Below are positions 18,943 through 26,906 of a DNA stretch of 34,001 nt, piece after piece. Position numbers and translations under genes: made by a program. How positions within the stretch are numbered: the stretch's first letter is position 1; every line of letters begins with the position of its first letter. The stretch comes from an uncultured delta proteobacterium (GTDB lineage: Bacteria > Desulfobacterota > Syntrophia > Syntrophales > Smithellaceae), in assembly GCA_903904655.1 (NCBI GenBank), contig CAIVDK010000439.1, forward strand, positions 1-34,001, written 5' to 3'. Under the pieces are notes generated by a model that searched no databases, was not told the origin of the DNA, and worked only from the letters and a program-made list of their open reading frames with translations.

Positions 18943-20646
18943 TCAGAAAAGCTCCCTTTCCCGCTCCGTAAAAAAGCCATCAGGCCATTTATCGATAAAA
19001 TCGCCATCCTCGGAGATGCGTAATTCCATCAATTCTGTCCCGTTCTCTGTAGGCTTGGCATAGATGACGGCCACATCCTCTGGGCGTAAGGGCTTTTCAC
19101 CTTCTTCAAGCTCTCCATTGGTCGTGTTTCGGATTAACCTGAGCAATCGCAATATCAAGTGCTCGCTGTGTGTTTCGATGATAAATTGATTGCCATTAAT
19201 GTCGGCCTCATCCATACCTTTTTCCTTTGATGGTATGCGTTCATTAATGCAATTTGCAAAGAAACTTCCCAATTCTGCCTGCAACCTGGGGTGCAAATGA
19301 ATTTCAGGCTGTTCAATGCAAATAATTTTGTGACCGGGATCTATATAACTGGGTAGAATGCCTTGGACAATAATGGGAAGAAGTTGACTAATGCCGAAGC
19401 CGACATCTGTGGGACTGACTTCGCATCCATTTTTTTTATCAATCAAGGCTAAGGTAAATAAATTGCGTTTAAAGCGCTCTACCTTGAGTTCATATCCCAT
19501 TTCGAATTTATCAAACCAGTGATTAACATTTTCGACAATATCCGGTCGTTTAAACAAAATATCTGGCATGTATTTCCCGGATTTACCTACATCTGATCCT
19601 GCATTTCCCGAGAATGAATAAGCCCTACCTGGGAATTCTCTTAGTGGCCCTATATGAATAATTTTTTTAAGATATTGAGTAAGGAGGTCCGTTATTGGTA
19701 GGATAAAATCAATAGGAACAATTTGACGATATTCTTCTTGTCGATTGAACAAACCCGCATAAGCAATCAAAATAGGCAACGAGATATAATTCCAATAATG
19801 TGCTCGTCCTGCCAATCCGTAAGGGAAACATTTTGCAATCTTGATTATCCTGTCATTAGGCGGCATGCCTATTTGTGAAAAATCCTCGAAAGAATTATTA
19901 TAAAATGAACATTCTATTTTTTCTAAATGACGTATTATTTTCTTTCTCGCCTTTGCTTCCTCCTGAGAATATAGTGGTAATGATTCCATCATATTCAAAT
20001 CATCAGAAAAAAAACATTTGCTAATCTCTTTGTCACTTTTTGCATTATTCCCATAGTGTTGAGCATAATAATCCCAATTTGCTTTGATAAATTCTGAATT
20101 GAAGTTTATCGACTCCAAAAAGAGCATTGATTTTGTCAAACAATCTAAACCATCTCTTTTCCGCCCGAATATACGGGAAAACTTTGGAGACAATGTAATA
20201 TTATTATAAACTAATAGCGGCTCCGGATTCCGCAGATAAAACAGGCGTATCGATTTCACAATCACATCACCTGTTTTATCCTTATGAAATGTGAACTCCA
20301 GTGTCATGACCTCATCTTCGCGAATTGGACGTGACTCCCAGCAAATATTAGCAATTTCTGGATCCCATATAAAATTGAATGAAAAAGACATTTTAAATTC
20401 ATTTTTATCATCATGTTTATGAATAAATTCTGAATAGTCACCAAGATCCACTAAGTTTCCCCGTGACAGCAATGGCACTTCATCATTTGTTGATTCCTCC
20501 AATGTCTGTTTGAATAGCAGTAATGATTGGATGAATGAGCTTTTTCCAGAACTGTTCGGTCCATAAAGCAACGTGATAGGTTTCAGAGGAATGCGCTGCA
20601 TCTTGCCAAAGGCCTTGAAATTTTCGATTCCTATTTCAGTGAACAT
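18943..20646 (-). CDS. AAA/ABC-type ATPase with DUF3696-like C-terminus
   Basis: 567 aa; Walker A YGPNSSGKSSFIQSLLLFKQ, signature VSPTDVGFGISQLLPII, Walker B CIEQPEIHLHPRLQAELG, IETHSEHLILRL, C-terminal EDGDFIDKWPDGFFTERERELF. Confidence 0.85.
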   Translation of the reverse strand: MFTEIGIENFKAFGKMQRIPLKPITLLYGPNSSGKSSFIQSLLLFKQTLEESTNDEVPLLSRGNLVDLGDYSEFIHKHDDKNEFKMSFSFNFIWDPEIANICWESRPIREDEVMTLEFTFHKDKTGDVIVKSIRLFYLRNPEPLLVYNNITLSPKFSRIFGRKRDGLDCLTKSMLFLESINFNSEFIKANWDYYAQHYGNNAKSDKEISKCFFSDDLNMMESLPLYSQEEAKARKKIIRHLEKIECSFYNNSFEDFSQIGMPPNDRIIKIAKCFPYGLAGRAHYWNYISLPILIAYAGLFNRQEEYRQIVPIDFILPITDLLTQYLKKIIHIGPLREFPGRAYSFSGNAGSDVGKSGKYMPDILFKRPDIVENVNHWFDKFEMGYELKVERFKRNLFTLALIDKKNGCEVSPTDVGFGISQLLPIIVQGILPSYIDPGHKIICIEQPEIHLHPRLQAELGSFFANCINERIPSKEKGMDEADINGNQFIIETHSEHLILRLLRLIRNTTNGELEEGEKPLRPEDVAVIYAKPTENGTELMELRISEDGDFIDKWPDGFFTERERELF

Positions 20647-20691
20647 ATTTTCTCCTCGATCAGTGTTGCGTTATCAAAGCCCTGTTATAAA

Positions 20692-20706
20692 GCGACTTCT
20701 GTGCCA
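20692..20706 (-). promoter_or_regulatory. Candidate sigma-54 promoter upstream of the ATPase gene
   Basis: Minus strand TGGCAC-AGAAG-TCGC; consensus TGGCAC-N5-TTGC with one mismatch, GG-N10-GC spacing exact, 46 nt upstream of the ATG at 20646. Confidence 0.65.
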
Positions 20707-20723
20707 GGAAACGATTATATTTT

Positions 20724-20751
20724 CAACATATTGTAATTAAACGACATATTG
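20724..20751 (-). repeat. 18-bp-period direct repeat upstream of the sigma-54 promoter (candidate activator site)
   Basis: Plus strand CAACATATTG (20724-20733) and CGACATATTG (20742-20751), 9/10 identical. Confidence 0.45.
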
Positions 20752-20824
20752 CATTGCTTCACTCAAAGCATCGTGTCCTTGGACATATTATAGGTAATAT
20801 TTATTTCGAACATAGTAACATTGG

Positions 20825-21013
20825 TTACTTTTCTCTTCGAAAATTAACAAGCTTATTGTTTATTATTACTTCAACATCAGCCGCAAATTTATCATCGTCG
20901 TCCAGCCTGGGCATTGTTTGCAGGAAGATTTTCAATTCCCTCAAGGTTCGCGTGCCGACGGCTTTTTCCACCAGCCCAATTGTTGCCGCCGGTTTTCCAC
21001 ATCTCATGATCAT
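20825..21013 (-). CDS. Small hypothetical protein
   Basis: MIMRCGKPAATIGLVEKAVGTRTLRELKIFLQTMPRLDDDDKFAADVEVIINNKLVNFRREK; AAAGGAG a few nt upstream of the start. Confidence 0.5.
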   Translation of the reverse strand: MIMRCGKPAATIGLVEKAVGTRTLRELKIFLQTMPRLDDDDKFAADVEVIINNKLVNFRREK

Positions 21014-21104
21014 AGAGAATTCTCCTTTATCCTGCCTTCGACACTTTCCAAGCAAATAATGAATAATATCATCGTAGTGTAACTTTTACGTTCTATTTCT
21101 TGCA

Positions 21105-21455
21105 TTATCTGTATTCACTTGCTTGTTCAGATACTCGATGTCTCCAATAGTCAGGAGTACGGTGAAGATGCATCACGGCTGTCACAATGATTTATTCTTC
21201 CTCATCACAGTATAGAATTCCATAGTGGAAACGGCCGACCAGAATTCTTCTGATTCCATTTCGCTGGAGGGGATAAGACATAGGGTTAATAGAGATCGCG
21301 TCCGTTCCTTTCTTGATCATGGATAAGAACTCCCGCCCCAATCCTTGTCTATGTTTATCATAGAAGATGGCCGCTTCGTTCATTTCCTGCTCTGCTTGGG
21401 AAGAAAAATGACTTTCTTCATCGCATTTTAGAGAACGCATCACTGTAGACATCAT
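21105..21455 (-). pseudogene. RelE/ParE-family toxin interrupted by an in-frame TAA
   Basis: Track ORF 21192..21455 ends ...RILVGRFHYGILYCDEEE*; the same frame continues IIVTAVMHLHRTPDYWRHRVSEQASEYR*, the expected ParE C-terminus. Confidence 0.7.
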
Positions 21456-21648
21456 CGGCAGGTCTGCCCTGGATTTTACCTTGCCGGTATTCCTGATAGC
21501 GCCTTTCGGCTTCCTGAAGCCACAACTCTTCTGCTTCGGGGTCGTCGTAATTATCGAGACTTTTTATCAGGTCCATCGCCAGCCTTGCACGTTCCTCGGC
21601 GGAGAGAGTCAAAGCAGCTTCTTCTATTTTTCCCAAATTGGTACTCAT
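21418..21648 (-). CDS. Addiction-module antitoxin (RHH-like/TIGR02574-type)
   Basis: 76 aa; EEAALTLSAEERARLAMDLIKSLD...EAEELWLQEAERRYQEYRQGKIQGRPADDVYSDAFSKMR; overlaps the toxin frame. Confidence 0.8.
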   Translation of the reverse strand: MSTNLGKIEEAALTLSAEERARLAMDLIKSLDNYDDPEAEELWLQEAERRYQEYRQGKIQGRPADDVYSDAFSKMR

Positions 21649-21720
21649 AACCAGCCTCCTTTTCGCGGCATAAGAGTAGTCTTAACCTACGAAAATATCA
21701 ACAGGTAATAAGTATTAACC

Positions 21721-21865
21721 AATGTCGTTGACTTAAGAAGTAATCCCCTTTTATTCTTCCTTTGCGAAAGGTGGATACATTTTGATTTTATTGACATTTT
21801 TTAAAATCTCCCCCCAACCCCTCTTTACCAAAGAGGGGAGCTTTAGCGCTTAAGTCAATGACATT
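21721..21865. mobile_element. MITE-like element, 145 bp with 17-bp terminal inverted repeats
   Basis: AATGTCGTTGACTTAAG (21721-21737) versus CTTAAGTCAATGACATT (21849-21865), 16/17 as inverted repeat; internal hairpin CCCCTCTTT-acc-AAAGAGGGG (21818-21838). Confidence 0.5.
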
Positions 21866-21875
21866 GAGTGTCAAC

Positions 21876-23441
21876 CTATATCCCGAATTTTTCTTTCGCG
21901 CGTTTGCGGAACGTGTGGGGTTTGATGTTGAGGAGTCGGGCGGCGGCTTCCCGGTTGCCGTCTTTAACTTTAACAGCTTCTTCGTAATATGCTTTTTCAA
22001 GATTGTGCAGGTGCACGTCCAGTTTCAGACCGTCAGGGGGGATGGTGACTATCGGAGCATTTGGTTGTTCTGTGTTGCCGGACGATTTCGGAAAAGAGGA
22101 ACCCGGTGAAGTGATTTCTGGCGGTAAATCGTTTTCTTTGATGGCGCTGCCCTTGGAGAGGACAAAGGCCCTCTCGACGGCATTTTCCAATTCCCGGATG
22201 TTTCCCGGCCACGAATAGGAAAGGATGCGGCGCATTGCTTCCCGGCTGAGCTGCTTCTGCTGCCGGTAGCGGGAGTTATGGCGGTCAAGAAAGTATTCCA
22301 CAAGAAGGGTAATATCCTCCGTGCGCTCCCGCAGGGCGGGCATGGGGATTTCAATCACCTTGAGCCGGTAGTAAAGGTCTTCCCGGAATTTTCCTTCGCT
22401 GATAAAAGCGGCCAGATTCCGGTTGGTGGCGGCAATAATCCGGACATCGGCGCGAATGGTTTTTGCGCCGCCCAGCCGCGTGATTGTCTTATCCTGCAAG
22501 ACGCGCAGGATTTTGGCCTGGGCGGGCAGAGGCATATCACCAATTTCATCTAAGAAAATTGTGCCCCCGTCCGCCAGTTCGAATTTTCCCTTCTTCTGCT
22601 GTGTGGCCCCGGTGAAGGCGCCTTTCTCATGGCCGAAAAGTTCGCTTTCCACAAGGGTCTCCGGAATGGCGGCGCAATTTACGACGATCAGGGGTTCCTC
22701 TTTCCTTGTGCTGTTGTAATGGATGGCCTTAGCCACAAGTTCCTTGCCCGTGCCCGTTTCGCCTTGGATCAGAACCGCCGAGTCATACAGGGAGGCCGCC
22801 CGGACAGTGTCCATAACCCGCGTCAGCGCCGGACTTTTGCCGATCATTTGAAGGCCGGAAAATTCCCGGATGAGTTCATCTCGCTCTGCCTCTAGTTTTT
22901 CCTTGCGCAGACAGGTCGCGGCAATGTCCAGTGTTTCCGGCGACGGCGGCGTGATCCTGGGAAAGGTCGCCAGTGATAGACTTATTTCGGAGACAGCTTT
23001 CTGCTGCGGTCTCAGGAAACGAGGCGGTGTGATCTTGAGGAGCGTGGCGGGCACAATGCCTGATTGGGCCATGAGGAACCAAACGGTCTGCATCTGCGGC
23101 GTCCCGGATGCCGTGGCAATAAAACAGGCGGGCTGCCGATCGCGATACTCCTCCAGGATTTCCCGGCACCTTGCGCTCATGTTCAGGAAAAGGGCTTCGT
23201 AATCCGTCGGGTCAGGGATATCGATATTGTGTATCCGTGTGCGGACATCCCCCGCTCTCTTGAAAATCTCCTGCTGGAGCCGCTGGGCGTTGGGAAGGCT
23301 GTTCGGGTTGGTGAAGATATGGACGGCATGAAAAGACCGCTCCGTAAGCAAAGTGAGAACCGGCCCGTCGGTAAAGACGCCTTTCACAGCTTCGGGATTG
23401 TAAGGATCACGGTTGCCGGCAAAAGTAAAAAGAATATCCAT
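21876..23441 (-). CDS. Sigma-54-dependent transcriptional activator with N-terminal CARF-like (RtcR-type) sensor
   Basis: 521 aa; N-term ILFTFAGNRDPY...GPVLTLL...FIATASGTPQMQTVWFLM; AAA+ IQGETGTGKELVAKAIH, GAFTGA, IRELENAVERA; C-terminal Fis-type HTH. Confidence 0.85.
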   Translation of the reverse strand: MDILFTFAGNRDPYNPEAVKGVFTDGPVLTLLTERSFHAVHIFTNPNSLPNAQRLQQEIFKRAGDVRTRIHNIDIPDPTDYEALFLNMSARCREILEEYRDRQPACFIATASGTPQMQTVWFLMAQSGIVPATLLKITPPRFLRPQQKAVSEISLSLATFPRITPPSPETLDIAATCLRKEKLEAERDELIREFSGLQMIGKSPALTRVMDTVRAASLYDSAVLIQGETGTGKELVAKAIHYNSTRKEEPLIVVNCAAIPETLVESELFGHEKGAFTGATQQKKGKFELADGGTIFLDEIGDMPLPAQAKILRVLQDKTITRLGGAKTIRADVRIIAATNRNLAAFISEGKFREDLYYRLKVIEIPMPALRERTEDITLLVEYFLDRHNSRYRQQKQLSREAMRRILSYSWPGNIRELENAVERAFVLSKGSAIKENDLPPEITSPGSSFPKSSGNTEQPNAPIVTIPPDGLKLDVHLHNLEKAYYEEAVKVKDGNREAAARLLNIKPHTFRKRAKEKFGI

Positions 23442-23476
23442 AAGACTATCGTTTCTGTTTGTTTACATGTTTGCGT

Positions 23477-23520
23477 GGCAATCTAAAACCATGAGATTGC
23501 TTCACTTCGTTCGCAATGAC
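23477..23520. repeat. Dispersed intergenic repeat (GCAATCT...AGATTGCTTCACTTCGTTCGCAATGAC type)
   Basis: Inverted arms GGCAATCT/AGATTGC plus TTGC...GCAA; resembles intergenic palindromic repeats common in environmental bacteria. Confidence 0.5.
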
Positions 23521-23809
23521 CCGTTCATGTTTTCTTAGTATACATGCGAGACATTATGTACGACCATCTACGTGAAATTTTGTAGCACATTATTTATTTT
23601 AGTTCTGCTATTTTTTCTATTGATTTGGAAAGAGAGCGATCACCGAATAACACCTCTGATGATTTTGACCGTGACGCGCCTGTATGTCATTTACCCTTTG
23701 ATATTGACCCCATCGCCCTTTCGTGCTAGGTAACCGCTTGTAAATTTGAAGATACGGACCCGTTGGATAGGTCTGTGCTTCTTTTTGGCAACCACTTAAG
23801 GAGGACATT

Positions 23810-24682
23810 GTGACTTTTCAGGAATTAATATTTGCTCTCGAACAATACTGGCACTCTCAAGGCTGCGTCATCCAGCAGCCCTATGATATGGAAGTCGGCG
23901 CGGGAACGTTTCATCCCGCCACCTGCCTGCGCGCACTGGGGCCCGAACCGTGGAACGTGGCCTATGTTCAACCATCGAGGCGTCCCACCGACGGCCGCTA
24001 TGGCGAAAATCCCAACCGCCTGCAACACTATTATCAGTACCAGGTCATCATGAAACCCTCCCCTAAAAATATCCAGGAACTCTACCTCAATTCACTCAAA
24101 AGTTTCGGCATCGATCCGCTCGAGCACGACATCCGTTTTGTGGAGGACGACTGGGAATCGCCAACACTGGGCGCATGGGGACTGGGTTGGGAAGTCTGGC
24201 TCGACGGCATGGAAATTTCGCAGTTTACGTATTTCCAGCAGGTAGGGGGCTTTGACTGCAACCCCGTCTGCGCTGAGCTGACGTACGGAACGGAACGCAT
24301 CGCCATGTACATTCAAGGGATCAACAATGTCTATGATTTGCAGTGGACCGACAAAATAAAATACGGCGACATTCATCATAAAGGTGAAGTGGAATTTTCC
24401 ACCTACAATTTTGAAGTGGCAAACATTCCCATGCTGCGCAAGCTCTTTGATATGTATGAAGAGGAAGCCTTGCTCATTGCCGAGAAAAATCTGGCCCTGC
24501 CCGCCTACGATTACTGTCTGAAATGTTCCCATACTTTCAATCTGCTCAACGCCCGCGGCGCAATCAGCGTGGCCGAGCGGACCAGTTACATCGGCCGGGT
24601 CAGAAATCTGGCGCGCCTCAGCGCCGAACTTTACCTCAAGCAACGCGAAGAAATGGGGTATCCCCTTTTAAAGAACAACTAG
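23810..24682 (+). CDS. glyQ: Glycine-tRNA ligase alpha subunit
   Basis: 290 aa, GTG start after [53 protein letters not shown]. Confidence 0.97.
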   Translation: MTFQELIFALEQYWHSQGCVIQQPYDMEVGAGTFHPATCLRALGPEPWNVAYVQPSRRPTDGRYGENPNRLQHYYQYQVIMKPSPKNIQELYLNSLKSFGIDPLEHDIRFVEDDWESPTLGAWGLGWEVWLDGMEISQFTYFQQVGGFDCNPVCAELTYGTERIAMYIQGINNVYDLQWTDKIKYGDIHHKGEVEFSTYNFEVANIPMLRKLFDMYEEEALLIAEKNLALPAYDYCLKCSHTFNLLNARGAISVAERTSYIGRVRNLARLSAELYLKQREEMGYPLLKNN

Positions 24683-24698
24683 AAGATCTGGAGACAAA

Positions 24699-26771
24699 AT
24701 GAGTAACGAACTGCTTTTTGAAATTGGCACCGAAGAAATTCCCGCCGCGTTTCTGTCCAAGGCCGTCGGTGATATGGAAGAGATCATCCGCAAATCCTTA
24801 ACGGAAAAACGCATTGGCTTTACCGGAATCAAGTGCCTGGCCACACCGCGCCGTTTGGTTCTTTATATTGAAGACATTTTGCAAAAACAGGAAGACCAGA
24901 CGATCGAAAAGCTGGGACCGGCCAAAAAGACCGCCTTCGATGAAAACGGCCAACCGACAAAAGCCGCGCTGGGATTTGCCAGAGGGCAAGGAATGGAAGT
25001 CTCCCAGTTGGAAACCATTGTCACTGAAAAAGGCGAATATCTGGGCGCCAGCAAAACCATTGCCGGCCAGCCGACGGTAACATTGTTGCCCGAAATTCTG
25101 ACCAGTTTTCTTCTGGCGATACCTTTTCGGAAATCCATGCGCTGGGGCAACCATGATTTGCGCTTTGCCCGTCCGGTGCATTGGATTCTGGCACTCTATG
25201 GCGGAAAAGTTGTTCCCCTGAAGATTGAAGATATTGAAAGCGGCAACATGTCCTATGGTCATCGCTTCATGAGCCCGGCTGCTTTCACCGTATCCGACTT
25301 TGCAGATTATCTGATCAAGACCAGAGAAAATTTCGTCATCGCCGATCCCGAGGAAAGAAAGAAATTCATTCAGGAAGAAGCCCAAAAGGCGGCTTCCGAG
25401 GTTGGTGGAAAACTTTTTTATACGGAAGACCTGCTGGAGACTGTCAGCTTCATTGTGGAATATCCCGTGATTGTGCGCGGTGGATTCGATGAAGCCTATT
25501 TAAAGATTCCCAAAGAAGTTCTGACAACCACGATGATCTCGCATCAGAAATATTTCCCCGTCGTTAACACCGAAGGAAAACTTCTGCCTTACTTCATTGC
25601 CGTGAGCAACACTAAGGCCCGCGACATCGCTGTGGTGGCCAGCGGAAATGAAAGAGTGTTACGGGCACGCCTGGCCGACGCTTCATTCTTCTTTGAGGAA
25701 GACAAGAAAGTTTCCCTGGAAGATCGGGTGGAGTCTCTTAAAAAAGTCGTCTTCCACACGCTTTTGGGAACGTCGCATAAGAAAGTAATGCGCTTCCGCA
25801 GGTTGGCGGTCAAGATTGCCGCCCACGTGAAGCCGTCCGTCAAGAAAAACGTTGACCGCGCCGCGCTTCTGGCCAAGGCCGATCTAGAATCGCTCATGGT
25901 GGGTGAATTTTCGGAACTCCAGGGCATCATGGGGCGCGAATACGCGCTTTTAGCCGGCGAAAAATCGGAGATCGCCAATGCCATCTATGAACATTATTTA
26001 CCAATTGTCGCCGGCGGTGATCTGCCCCAAACGGATGAAGGCGCCATTGTCGCCATTGCCGATAAAATAGATACCATTGTCGGTTTCTTCGCGGTGGGTA
26101 TGCCGCCAACAGGTACGGCCGATCCCTACGCTTTACGCCGTCAGGCGCTGGGTGTCATTAATATCATCTTGGCCCGGCGTTATGCTTTGAACCTGAATTT
26201 CCTGATCGATGAGAGTATGGCGTCACTGAAAGATGTTTTGAAAAAACCGGCTGACGACATCAAAAAAGACGTCTTGGAGTTCTTTAAGGGACGTTTGCAA
26301 AATCAGCTGATCGCCCAGGGTTATACTTACGATACGGTGGACGCGGTTCTATCCACGGACATTGGCGACCTTGTTTCGGTTATCGAAAAAATTCAAGCCC
26401 TGCAGGCTTTTAGGCTTAACCCGGAATTTGAACTCATCTCGGTCGCTTTCAAGCGAGTTGATAATATTTTAAAAGATTTCCGCGAAGCCCAGGTTGATGT
26501 CAATCTGCTTTCCCATGATGCGGAAATTAAATTATTTTCGTCATTAGAAAACATTAGATTGCGTGTAGAAAAAGGCATTGCTGAAAAAGATTTCAACACC
26601 GCCTTAAACAAACTTTCCGCCCTGCGTCCTCCTGTGGATGCTTTTTTTGAGCATGTCATGGTCATGGATAAAGATGAGAAAATCCGTTTCAACCGTCTAT
26701 CGCTTTTGTCTGAAATATCAGCACTGTTCCACAAAATAGCCGATTTTTCAAAAATTGTGACCGCCGGCTGA
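24699..26771 (+). CDS. glyS: Glycine-tRNA ligase beta subunit
   Basis: 690 aa; LLFEIGTEEIPAAFL, RWGNHDLRFARPVHWI, TGTADPYALRRQALGVINI. Confidence 0.97.
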   Translation: MSNELLFEIGTEEIPAAFLSKAVGDMEEIIRKSLTEKRIGFTGIKCLATPRRLVLYIEDILQKQEDQTIEKLGPAKKTAFDENGQPTKAALGFARGQGMEVSQLETIVTEKGEYLGASKTIAGQPTVTLLPEILTSFLLAIPFRKSMRWGNHDLRFARPVHWILALYGGKVVPLKIEDIESGNMSYGHRFMSPAAFTVSDFADYLIKTRENFVIADPEERKKFIQEEAQKAASEVGGKLFYTEDLLETVSFIVEYPVIVRGGFDEAYLKIPKEVLTTTMISHQKYFPVVNTEGKLLPYFIAVSNTKARDIAVVASGNERVLRARLADASFFFEEDKKVSLEDRVESLKKVVFHTLLGTSHKKVMRFRRLAVKIAAHVKPSVKKNVDRAALLAKADLESLMVGEFSELQGIMGREYALLAGEKSEIANAIYEHYLPIVAGGDLPQTDEGAIVAIADKIDTIVGFFAVGMPPTGTADPYALRRQALGVINIILARRYALNLNFLIDESMASLKDVLKKPADDIKKDVLEFFKGRLQNQLIAQGYTYDTVDAVLSTDIGDLVSVIEKIQALQAFRLNPEFELISVAFKRVDNILKDFREAQVDVNLLSHDAEIKLFSSLENIRLRVEKGIAEKDFNTALNKLSALRPPVDAFFEHVMVMDKDEKIRFNRLSLLSEISALFHKIADFSKIVTAG

Positions 26772-26906
26772 TCAACGGGCATTCCGGTATGATAGGTTTA
26801 ATTTTAAAGCGCATGATTTGAGAATCGGTTTCATTGACATTCATTGAAGTGCTTGCTAAAATTATACTAGTTTTCGGCTTAGAAAAGAAGATGGAGAAAT
26901 TGCCGC

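Noticed and set aside
15508-23441. Integrative element or prophage carrying the accessory genes
   Set aside because: No integrase, transposase, phage structural genes, tRNA-adjacent attachment site or long flanking direct repeats found in the window.
22870-23486. Plus-strand ORFs opposite the CARF-sigma-54 gene (22870-23202, 23064-23486)
   Set aside because: Antisense to a gene with full sigma-54 AAA+ motifs; no independent coding evidence.
15500-23500. CRISPR array or cas genes that would explain the CARF-like domain
   Set aside because: No regularly spaced direct repeats and no Cas-like ORFs were seen on either strand; the CARF-like domain is fused to a sigma-54 activator, not a CRISPR ancillary nuclease.
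23521-23809. T-box or glycine riboswitch upstream of glyQ
   Set aside because: No T-box AGGGTGGNACCGCG motif or paired glycine aptamer seen. Only a weak hairpin (ACGGACC/GGTCTGT near 23755-23780, then TTCTTTTT), insufficient for a call.
24092-24643. Long antisense ORFs across glyQ, glyS, tgt, serA and serC (for example 24092-24643, 24798-25385, 2321-2785, 30172-30705, 31315-31839)
   Set aside because: All lie opposite strongly supported genes, lack good ribosome-binding sites or family motifs, and reflect GC-biased codon usage.
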